Shown one piece after another: positions 23,101-35,100 of a DNA stretch of 64,000 bases. Made by a program: the position numbers and the translations under genes. Within the stretch, counting starts at the first letter, position 1; each line of letters begins with the position of its first letter. The stretch is from Eutreptiella sp. 'Long Island Sound 2002' (taxonomy: Eukaryota > Euglenozoa > Euglenophyceae > Eutreptiales > Eutreptiaceae): positions 65,080,453 through 65,144,452 of the forward strand of contig OZ038389.1 in the NCBI GenBank assembly GCA_964036045.1, read 5' to 3'. The notes under the pieces were generated by a model, which was not told the origin of the DNA, ran no database searches, and saw only the letters and a list, made by a program, of their open reading frames with translations.

Positions 23101-26100
23101 CACCCAGGGTCGCAAGGCCTAGACAACCGCCGAAACTGTTGTGTGGTTGAGCTATGGAGCGACACCGCTTGCTACCCCCGCCCCGCCGTCGGCTAATGGC
23201 ACCCCCCCCCCCCCAGGCATGTATTAGAACGGCAGTACACCGTAGGAGGAGGGGGGGTACCTCCCCCTGGACCCCCCTCTCCCCCCCCCCCCCCTAGACC
23301 CCCCTCCCCCCCCCTCCTCCCCTTCTAATGTGTGATTGAACACCTGATCGGCCTGTTGCTGTCACTGTAAAGATGAGACGCGGTGTCAACTGACACTGTG
23401 CTCTCTGTAGGTCCTCAAGACTACTTGATTCAAGGCTGGGTGGATGGTCTATCGTGCTCTTGGTTTCCGGCCGTCTGCTGTGTCCCACTGCATTGTAGGA
23501 CACACCATGGACCGTTTCTTTCCTGTGAAGAAGGCAATGGAAACTGTCACAGTTCAGGACCTGGTGGCAGCCATCCTGTTTTTTCGGTGTGCTGACATTT
23601 TCAGTGGGAAGCGGCGCCAGACGGCCTACAATCTGGCGCAAAAGCGTGCTGCCTTTTTACAGAAGCGGGTCTCTGAAGTCCTCTGAAATCGGGAAGGGTC
23701 ACAGGCCCTCCTCACACTGGCACATGTTTCTGAGAACTATGGTCAACAACCTATACAGAACTTTTGGGGATTTTTTTTTGGATAACATGTCATGCTATGA
23801 ACCTTGGGATGCACAAATCAAGCAGTTCTGTGTGATAGGTGAGTGGTAGAACAGTTCACTGCAGGTCTACAGGTAGTTGATTCAAACCCCACTGGAGGCA
23901 TATTTTTGCTGGTGATGATGTCCCACAGATTTTCGTTTTTTTGGGTGCCATTGCCATCTTCGGCAGAAAAAAAAAGATTTTCCCCATTTTTTTGCCGCAC
24001 CCTAGGAGGAGGGGTGTCCCAGCCAGACCCCCCCCCCCTCCCCCCCCCCTTCGGACTCCCCCCCCCCTCCCCCCCTTCTAATACATGGCTGCCCCCCCCC
24101 CCCCCGCCAAAGAAAACCCTCGACCTCCATGTCCCCCTCTCCTGGGTCAGTGGCTGAACCCCCCTCCCTGACCTAGCCCACCCCTCCCCCCCCTCTGGGT
24201 AAAAGTGCAGGGGGGGGGGGGATAGAAACGCTCAGACCGGGTTCGCATGGTATTTGTCAATCGTGGAAATGTCCATCCTGCAAAACAGAGTGATGAGCAG
24301 ATTTTATTGCCACTGAACCACCTTGAGGTTCTGCGAAAAAGGCTGGGATTCGACGCGATTTACAGTTTGTAAGGAAATGCCATAGTTTCGTCGCATCTGC
24401 AGTGGGTTCTTGAAGCTGAAACAGTGGGAGAATCACGAAGAGCCACCTGTGGCAAGGGGGGCGTGTGGGGGCAGTTTGAGTGACTTGCAGCCCAACTTGA
24501 GTGCAGGGTCCGAAAAGGCCCCGCAATGGACCATTTTCTAAACCAAAAGTGAAAAGTGGGTCTCAACTGCGTTTTTTCAACAGTGATGCTCAGCTGCTCA
24601 GGAGGCTCCAATAGATGGTTTTGAGCTGTTTTGAGCCTTGTTACAGAGTGGGAGTTGTGGCAACAGCCAACGGTTCATGAGCTGTGAACAGCTCATGAAC
24701 CGTTGTCTGTTGCCACATGACGCTATTATTTTGTGGGCTCTTATGGTGTCTGCATGAACTAGCCGGCACTGTCACGAGGCTGAAGCTGTAACCAGCCCCC
24801 AGCCTTGCGTTTAAAGTAGACGGAGGCTACAGGATAGCGTGGCAAACGCTTGTCAAACCGCTTTGCCAGGCTTGGGAAAGCGGTTGGGGAGGCGGCGGTT
24901 ACAAAACTGTTGCAGCCGCACTTGGAGGAGGAATGCAGCTGGAGCGTAGCTGACAGCTGATGTTGGGGGGGCGGGGGCCTTCTTCGAGTTCAGTCTCCCT
25001 ACCCCCAGTCACCACAGTCAGGCTACTCCCCTCCTCTGATACGTTGTGTCCTATTTCCAACATGTTGCGGATCATGTCGTCAGGAGCCGCTGCCCCTCAG
25101 TGGAACGGTGCAGCTCAGCACCATCTTCGATGGCACTGGCCACTACTACACGTATGCAGGCAGTCTGACGACCCCTGGCTGCAATGAACTTGTGACGTGG
25201 GTTGTGATGGAGACCCCCAAGGTTGTCAGCCAGGCCACGTTGGACAAATTCAAGGTACTGCCTCTGTAGCCCAGGCCCAGTCACACGCCTCGAAACCCCT
25301 TCGTGACCAGCAGCACCCTTCAATAGCTCCCAGGAACCCTCTCCAACCCTCAGTACTCCTCTCCAATCCTCAGCAACCCTCAGTACTTCTCTCCAACCCT
25401 CAGCAATCCTCTCCATCCCTCAGTCATTCTACCCACCCCTCAGAAATCCTATTCAACCCGCAGTAGTCCTCTCCAACCCTCAGTACCCTCAGAAATCCTC
25501 GTCAACCCTCAGTAATCCTATCCAACCCGCAGAGATCTTATCCAACCCTCAATGATTTCTCCAACCCAACCCCCAACAACTCTTTCAACAAGTCACATAT
25601 CCTCATCATTCAGCCTGTGTGCTTGGCGTGCTTGCTTTCGTTCTGTGCCCTCCATAGACCCACATGTAAGGCTCTTGATGCCATGCTTGGGCCCCGGAAC
25701 AACCCTTAGGCACCCGTACTGTCTATCACACAATGCCCACCCTTGCCACACCACGTCTGCTTGCGCCCATTGGCTGCTAAAAAAACTAGCCCCAGTGTGG
25801 ATCCCATGTGCACCCCCCGGAAAAACTGTCTTCCTGGAACCTCCAACGCTCCTCCTTCACACGCTGCCTTTTGTTACGGTTGCAGGCCGCCTCCGCCAGA
25901 CCCCAGGCTGCTGCTCATGGCTCAGTGCTCATTGCAGACTACGGCAATTTTCGGCCATTGCAGCCCCGCGGCAGCCGCAAAGTGTACTCCTCCAGCGCCA
26001 CATCTGCAGCTCTTACCGCGTGTACCACTGTGACAGAACCTGTGTTTGACTGCGCAAGTGTGTGCCATTCCCGGGGGGGGTGTATTGTCAGGTGGGGGAG

Positions 26101-29100
26101 TCCAGTGTCTGCACGTACCCAGACCCCCGGACCCCTGAACCGGAGCCCCCCTCCAGACCCCCCAACACACGCCTGTGGGGAACAGCAGTTTCCTGGCCTG
26201 CACAATGAATTAACCCCGAAGATCGAGCCCACAACCTTTGGTTTGTTAGTCCAGGTGTTTGGTTACTGGATTGTCCTCTGCCAGAATTGAAGCATCCTTT
26301 CCCTATTTCGGAGCAGAATGTCAAGAAACGGGTCAAAAAGGTTCTACAAGATTTTTTTGCCAAATCACCAGGGGGCAGCTGGTGGGATTTGAACCGCCTT
26401 GTTGGACCATGACAGCCCAACCCTGACTTACTGCAGACGTACTGTATCTGCACCGGGGTTCGAAATTGGTCGGACATGCTTGTTTTCCCAAGGCTTTGCT
26501 TGATTCATTGATATTGAGTAGCTGCATTACGCTAAACCCAGGTAATTGACAAATCCAATAGCGCGGCGGCGGGGGAGGGGGGGGGGGGCTCAGAGCCACT
26601 TTCTGCTAAAAGGGGTAGCTCCACTGCACGTGCAGCAGGGCGGTCCGTTGACAACGAGATCCTTTTTTTCGTTTAATTCAGGACTGTCCCTTGAGGACTG
26701 CCATCTGGACCGGCGGTCAACCGCCAACCGCCGGACTAACCGTCAACCGCTGGGAGTTGACCACGAACCGCCGGATTTTTATGACCAATTTTTCTTCATG
26801 AAGCACCGACTGGTTGAAGGTTCCTTACCAATGGCGCATTTCAAACGGATGTATTACTGGATGATTTGCTGTGTGCAGTGCCTGGCTGCCTTCTGCATGG
26901 CGGTGTGTGCATTTGTTGGGTGAGCCGTACATCAACGAGTTCTTTTGTGTTAAGGACCGCTCTGACGTGCAGTGAATATGGTCAGCATGTGGAATGAGCC
27001 AGAGGGTACACTCAATGTGTGATGCGCGATAGTGACACGAAGAGAGAACCTGTTGCGGGCATACCACGCCCCTGTCTTTTCCCCCACGAGGGCCTCTGTC
27101 CATTCCAAACAGGCACCGGTGCCCACGAAAGTGCCGCTTATCGGGCCCATTCACCCGATCACTGGTCGTACGACCGGTGCTCAACGGATGGCCCAAGCGG
27201 CTGGAGCGGCACGTGCAGCGGCTCCCAAGGGTCTCCTATCGACGTGTGTGGGGCTGAGACGTATCCGGGGGGCCTGCCTTCGTTCGTCGTGGCGAACTGG
27301 AACGTCTTCCGCAGTTTGCACATCCTGAACAACGGCCACACAGTGCAGGTCCGCTTTGGGCAGGGGGGCAGTCTGGGATCGATTGGGCGCTGAGGCCTTT
27401 TGTTTGTCATTGCGGCCCTACCAATGTGAGCCTTTCACCCCCAGCCCATGCCTGCAGCACCACTCTGGCACCCCAGCTCTCTGGCACCCCATCACTATGG
27501 CACCCACATTGCAGCAACCCTCCACTCCACCACCGGACACTCTCCCTTCCACTATGACACTCCATCACTGTGGCATCTGGCACCCACATGTGTGCGCCTC
27601 GTCACCCCTTCACCCCCCCACTCCGTCACCCCATTACCACGGGGCCCCCCAGATCGTACTTCTTGCCCTCCAGAATGTTGTTGCCCTTCACCCACGGATC
27701 TCACTCACCTCGTCCAGCGGGCAGCGAAAGGACTTGTGAGTGTCATCGTTTCGTGACTGCAATTTTCCGTAGGTCAACGTGGCATCAAATAGACCTTCGA
27801 CCCGGATTGGCAACCTCCACAACGTCGTCGGCCGTGGCAGCAACAGCTCCACTCAAGAGTGGGTGTTGGAGCAGATCCATTTCCATTGGGGCCGAACAGG
27901 CAAGAGCGACGAAGGCAGTGAGCATTACATGCTGGTGTGCGGGGTGCTGTGCAGGCCTGTGCTTCGTGACGAAAATACGGGGAAATGGGGTCGCCGGATG
28001 AAGGGGTCGGTCGGTAGGTAAATGGGTGAGTCGGTGGGTGAAAGGGTCAGCTACCGTTATGTGTCTTTGAGTGGTCGCTCTCGGTGGGTGGCTGTGTTAC
28101 AGAGGGTACCCCCATGCCCGCTGACTTAGGGCACACGCGGCAGACCCAACTAGCGACACCACGGGAAATACCTGGAACTGCAGCGCACCACGCCACAACG
28201 TCCGACGTCTTTTGTGGGGGGGCAGCGCCCTCCAACGCGGTCTGCGAGTGACCGAATGTGAAACCCGTCACTGGCGAGGGAGTGAACGCCATGGGGGCAG
28301 TGGCTGCAGTTGTGAGCAGTGGGACAGATATTCCACCCTCACCCACACAATAGCCCCCCGCCTCCACACTCCCATAGAACCGACCCCTCCCCAACAAGCA
28401 GGTCGCACAATAGACATGACACTCGACACCGGGTGTTTTGCCGGGCCACCTCCCAGCGTTCATTGAACATCACCCCTCGCTATGAACCCCCTGCGTGGCC
28501 AGGGGTGCATGGTGGTGGCCCAGTAGGAGCAGCATTTCTAGCCTGGAGCCGTTTCCACCGTCCCTCTTCCCACTGTGGGGTCGCCTGTAGGCAGGGGATG
28601 TGCAGTTTTGGGGGTCTTTGTGCACGGAAATCAAGTCCCAGTCAAGCCACGATACCCGCCCATCCCAGTCACCATTCCGGGGCCGGCTCAGGGTCAGCCA
28701 AAGACTTCGTTCACACTGCCCTTCTGCCTGCCCGATGCAGTGACCTGCCCTGAAGACGGGGCTTTGCACTCGTGCAGGGGGCTGCATAGACAGGCTGCCT
28801 CTTTTGCCCTTGTGGATGATCCCCCTTCCCCCTCCCCAAAGGCCCTTGGGCTGCTGGCTGTTGGTGGACCGGCGAAGGGGCTGTGCACGGATTTGATGCC
28901 TTGGGCCACATGGCGCTCAGCCCTGCGCCCCATTCCCCCCTCATTGAGGGTCAATTTGCGGATGGACAGTGCAGGAGGCGCTTAAGTTTAGACCTGCTGA
29001 TGGCGGATTCCCATGTCTACGCGCAGTCTCAAATGGGCCACCCAAGGCCAAGGGGCAGAGCAGTGATGTATTAGAACGGCCGTACACCGTAGGAGGAGGG

Positions 29101-32100
29101 GGGGTACCTCTCCTAACCCCCCCTCCCTCCCTCCCCTTGGACCCCCTTCCCCCCTCCCTCCTCTTCTTGTAAAGTTTGAGGCTGACAGCCAAAATTTTGC
29201 TTCGGCGCCTTCAGTGCCAAGAGGATTTAAGCTTCAAAATTTGTGGCCCGCCTTCGGCAGGGACCATAGGGGGACCATAGGAGGAGGGACGGTCTGGGCG
29301 AATCGCCCCCCCCCCCCCCCTTCAGACCCCCCCCCCTCCCCCCCTTCTGGTGCTTCCCTGGGGCAGAGTGTAGATCAGTGAGAGGAGGTCCATGGCGGTT
29401 TGTGGCGGGGGGTGATCCATTGCGGGTCTTGGGGGGGGGGGGGAGGTGTCAAGTGCAATTTGTAACGGGGCGGAGGGGTTCACCCTACACCCCTTACCGA
29501 AAAGGCCTTAACCCCCCGCCCTGCCCCGCCCCGCCACTCGGCGGGTGTTGGTGTCTGGAGTTAAACTGCCAGCAGTATGTAATTCTTCTCCAAGTTGTAG
29601 CCTCGCCTTCTGTCGGAAGCTGACCATCACCCTGCCAGCACTGTGTTGCGGTTCAGGGGAGACGGTACCCGTTGGAGGCCCATTTCGTGCACTACAACGC
29701 CTTCCGTGGGAGCAGTGTGGCTGAGGCCGCCGGGACCGGGCAGCCGGACGCGCTCCTTGTGGTCGGCGTGCTCTTTGAAGTCGGGGTGTCAGGGGAGCCC
29801 CAGGCACTCACCTCTATCGCTGATGGTGTGGCGCAGGCGGCACAGGTGTGCACACTTCCATCCAAGCGCAAACACCGATTGGGGCAGTCCCCCAGCAATG
29901 CCGGGGGGCGGTCACGTGGCTCAGCTGTCATAGCACATGACGCCTGACCAGGAGGGACCGAGTTCGAGTCCCGGATGATGCAGAAGTACTACTGCTAAGG
30001 GGGCGTCTTGCGCGCTGTGTGCGCCCTGTGCACAAATTTTGTACAGGACCATACCAAAGCTGCATACTAGTGCCTAGTACCAGTAACAACGAGCCTTGTT
30101 ATGCATTTATATGAGTTGCTTGCATGCTTTGCCCTCATTTCTAGTGCATTTGGGTGTGTTGTTGTGCCCTAACCTGTAGTTTCCTTAGAATTTGGATTTG
30201 GATTCTGAGTACGAACTATGGTGATACATTCGGGTCCCTTTTCCGGGGATATGAACCGGCCTACAAATTTTTGCATGCTCGAATGATACAAATCTGTACA
30301 ACCCTCCACGTTTCCTTTATGCATGTGAATGTTGACAATTTCAAGAACGACAATGTCCTGAGCTGCAGCAGCGAACATCTTGGTCTTCTGACAATTAGAA
30401 GGGACCTTGATGGTCCACGAAGGGGTACGGCACCCCTAAAAACCAGGTTGGATATGTACAGGTTTGAAGAAAATGTACATAGCATGTTGCTGGAGCAAAC
30501 AAACACTACACCAACACCAAGCACCACATCTTTCTGTCTGTTTTGGTAAGAATATTGTCAGTTGTAGCAAAAACCCCCAAGTTCTCTCTGTCATATGCGC
30601 GCTGTGCACGCGCTGTGCCAGGACGCCCCCTAAGACGTCCTCGGCGCGAGCTGGAAGGGGCTAATACTGGTTCGCTGGTGCCTAGAGATGGCCTGGGTAT
30701 TTTGCGTCCACATCGACCATCAGCGTTGCTCGTAAAACAGAAAATCGTTGTGGAATGAGACGACTGGCAAGACACACGGGATCGAAAGGGGCAGGATAGG
30801 CAGCGCTTTGATATCACGGCGAACATGTGCGTGCGCGGCCCGCGCGATGACAGAGGATGCACACATCTTTGGCTGCTGGCAACAGTTTTGCGCCGACATG
30901 CTGACATGTTCCCGTCGCATTTTGCAACCGCCGGCAACACAAATGCGCTCGTGGGCGGGGGGCAGGGCGACCACCCCTGGGGGCGTAAGGGCCGAAGAGA
31001 GTCCAGACAAGTATTGGGCGCCATCACCCCCATAACGTACCGGAGGCGAGCAGCAGCGGCACAAGCGACGGGATCGACCCCCCAGCCCACAGATACGACG
31101 GGGGGATGGGGCGGGGCGGCGCCCCGTGACGCAACGCGCTGTCGATGTAGGGGACAGGGGTTTGCCCCGGGACAGCATCGGCGTGTGGCACTGCAAACCA
31201 CCGCTTGTTCCACGCTTCAGGAGGCCTCTCTTTTGGCCGACACCGTCCGGCTCAGCACCATCTTTGATGGCACTGGGTACTACTACTCGTACCCGGGCAG
31301 CCTGACGACCCCCGGCTGCAATGAGATCGTCACGTGGGTTGTGATGCAGCGGACAAGGATCGTGAGCCAGTCCACGCTGGACAAGTTCAAGGTGCCGCTG
31401 CCCCCACCCCAACCCCATCCTCCCAACGTCCATTCATGCCTTGGCCATTCCAGCGTTGCCGACAGTGTCCAAGGAATCGCCATCAAGGCGCAGGGATGCC
31501 AAGGGGCAGAAGCAGTGGGACAAGTCCCACACTCTCCCACCCACCGGCTGTGAACAAGCAATGAAGACAAGTTCCTCCTGAAATCCCTAACCAGTGCGCA
31601 CACTCGGCAGCACCAATCGGCAAACTTGCTCAGCTTTTATGGCAACCCCACCCCCCAAGAGAAGTATTAGAATGGCCGTACACCACAGGAGGAGGGGGGT
31701 ACCCCCCCTGGACCCCCCCCCCCATCCCCCCTTCTAATACCCCCCCCCCCCTCCGTCCTGATGTCTGACTGACAGCTACTGACTGTGATTGTCTGACTAA
31801 TGTAGTCAGACATGATGTTCTGTTTTCTGTTTCAGACACAGTGTGTGTCTTGAGGTTCAACCAGGTTTGGCATAGAGAATAAAGATGCACTTATGCCTGA
31901 CTGTGGAGTGCATTACCTCTGGTTTGCATTTGTCTGTTTTTAATTAGGTCACACCCCCCCTCCGTGTACGCACACAGTCACAGGTACGTGAAGAGACGTC
32001 TCAGCGCACCCGGTTTCCATTGCTGCTGACGCTTCGGGCCTTCCCCCCCCCCCCCCCCTCGGAGCAGTCTTGCCTCAAAGTGGCCGGTGCTCAGGGGGGG

Positions 32101-35100
32101 GGGGGGGGTCACCCTGCGGCAGCAACACCGCGGGCAAAATGCCTGGAAATGCAGAACGCCGCTGATGGGCAGCAATGGTCGATGCCGGGCCTCCAGGTCG
32201 TGTGTCACGTCGGGGGAGGTCGAGGGTACCCTCGGCGCCTCACGCACCGGCAGCGGAGTGGACCGCCACGGGGGTTGTGTGCTGCCGTCAAGTGCGATCA
32301 GCATTCCGCACTCATCCACAACACTGAGCGCTTCCGCTGTTCTCTCGGGAGGCACAGACAACGCATGTCACACAACAAATGTGGCAGTTCACACGGCGTG
32401 CATTACACCGACTGACCAGCCTTTGTGCACCCCGTCCCCCCCCCCCCCTTCTTCTTTTTCAAGTGCGCCAAGTGCTGTGCCTCAGGCCAAAATTTTGGGC
32501 AGTGCCATTTGATTCCAGCCCCGCGCCATCCCCCCTCCCCCCCGCCCGCCCATGTCGCTCAGTGCGGACCCAGATTTGGGTTTGTTTTACAGTCAGGACG
32601 GTACTGAAGGACGCTCCTCTGGGCCGGCGGGTACCGGCGAACCACCGGCGTTGACCGCCGACCACCAGCAGTTACCACCAACTGCCGTGCTCACTGGCCC
32701 AAAGTTGTTAGTGTCGCACCAAACGCCGTGTCGAAACCGCCACATCTTGTCAGCCAAGTTCCTTTTGCTGTTGGGTAACCGCCAATAACTGTGGGTGACC
32801 GGTCAATGGTTGCGCTGTTGGCGGACATGCGCCTCCCCGTTTTTTTTTTTACGAGGCGCAGCCGAACACCCGAGCTTTGTGTCCCAGTGTTACCGAGAAG
32901 GCCTGGGTGGTGAGTTTACGGTCGCCCTGTCTCAACCTTCGGCTCTCCTCGTGCCCAATGCCACAGGCTGCCTCCGCCAATCCTCCGCTGGTTAAGAATT
33001 TCGGCAACGGCAAGATTGCCGACTGGGGCAACTTCCGCCCCTTGCAGCCCAAGGGCAGCCGCCGAGTGTACACCTCCAGTGGCAGTTCCGCAGCAACAAT
33101 TCCCTGTGGCACCCCGGCAGAACCTGCTTTTTCCTGCACAGGTCTGATGGCACGTCGGCGGGGGAGTGGTGTGGTAGCGGAAGGGGGTGGGGCAGGGGCC
33201 AGGGTTGTGCTGGGAAGCCCAAAGGGGCAGGAGAAGGGTCACCCCCGTAGGTCTGGGAATGACGGAGTGCAAGGTATGTCCCAGTGCTTGAAGGGGAATG
33301 GACGCCAGAGGGGCAGTAGCTGCAAGCGTGAGCAGTAGGACATACACTGCACCCTTACCCACAAGAATGCATTTCTCCCCCCCCCCCCCCAACCCTCCCC
33401 CCCCCTGTGCACATTGCCCCTCCAGCTGACCTCAACCAACATCCAGGTCACACAACAGACAACAAAGACATTGCACTGGACATTGGGTGTCCAACTGGTG
33501 TGTGCTACACGGTAACCGACCATCCTTTCTGGAACGCCCCCCCCCCCCCCCTGCGTGTACTACCACGGTGCGGTGAGAGCATCCTGGACACCGAGCCCTC
33601 TTGGCATTCCTGATCGATGCCCAGGCCTGCCTGCAACCTCTTTATGGTCCGTCGCACTTTTGCTTGATGCGGTCGTGCCTGACAGTGCGGCAGCGGGTTG
33701 GGTGCCCCGCTCCTGCAAAGCTGAGGACAGCCCCAAAAAGAATAATAGGACCCGTCAAAAGCCGCTTCGTGCCCTTTGTGCATTGTGCTCTGAAGTGTTT
33801 CTTCACCTGAATGGACACCTTTTTTGGGCTCAGCATTACGCTCCTCTCCCTCTCCCTCTCCCTCTCTCTCTTTCTGCTCACGCTTTGTGATCAACAAACA
33901 CAGAACGCCGCAAGCGCCGTTTCCAAAGTCAGAAAATGCACAGCATCTTTGCGCGGAGTGCATCGGCTTCTGTGGCAACAGTTCCCCGTTCCACCCATCA
34001 CCTACCACAGGCACATCGATGAATACATCATATGTGTGTACGACTTTCCTGTGTTTCCTGCCCGTGTGGTGTCGTCCTGTATCGTGTGGTCCATACAGAG
34101 TGTGTTCCCACGTTTTTGTCAAGGAAAAGCCACACGGATGCACAGCAGCCCACACGCTGTGCCACTCGGCATCAATCGCCAGCAGGTTGGAGGGTTGCCC
34201 TCCCCACACCCATAACAGAAATGCGTCATGGCGGATGTTGTACTGATCTTTATGCTTCCACCTGCTTCACGACGTGCCCTGACAATCGGTGGATCAACAC
34301 ACTGTTACGCCCCATCCTGCTACCCAGTACCCCCCGGAGGCGAAATGCAGGTGGCCAACATAGCACCACCGCGTGATAATAGAAAGGGGAGCGGACTGCC
34401 ACTGCCGCTGCCACAATCGCTGTACCGCTGTCCACTCAACCCCCTCAGGGGGTCTTTGGGCCCTTTCAGGATGGAGGCTAAAAACATCTTCCACGCCTAC
34501 GGCGCATTCGAAAGGGAGTAAGAAGCGCACCACTCTGTTCTAGTGCTCTCCAATACCCAACCCCCCAAGGCGGAGGTCCGGCTTGTAGCCACCTGCACTC
34601 AACTCGGGGCACAAGGGCGAGAGTTCACCTGAAAAATTGGGAACACTGTCAATTGAGCCAGCCAGTCCTATGACCCCCACCCGAACCCCTCCACCAGCAC
34701 ACCGGACATCCTCCATCCCACAGTCATGGCATGCTCCATGATGCAATGATACTGAGATGCCACCCTCCCCCTTCTGGGTAGCAGGGCCCGTCATGATTGA
34801 CGCCCCCGCCCGTTCCCCAGACAAATACATCTCTTTGGGATTGCTGTCATCCAGACAACACACGACAAAACACGTCCCAGTGGTGTGTTTATCCATTGAA
34901 AAACAATTGTACGTGAGCCCATCAGCCCACGCACGGACGTGCATGTCATCAACCAGCGCGTGTGTCTTGTTGGGTGGTTGTTCTGGGCGCTCCCTCAGGG
35001 CGCTCAGGAGAGACAGGGTGATAAAGGAGCTTCCTGACCAGAGGCAACAAACGACCCCCTTGCACGGGAATAACAGCGGGGATGAGAGGAGCAAGTGAGT

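Noticed and set aside
23429-23686. Coding-like 80-codon ORF in the unit 2 C-D intron
   Set aside because: Plausible transposon fragment, but it has no recognisable domain and no partner copy in the window.
30154-30549. 131-codon + strand ORF after the SINE head at 29.9 kb
   Set aside because: Reads fairly coherently but the opposite strand is also open, and I recognise no family; could be a retroelement scrap.
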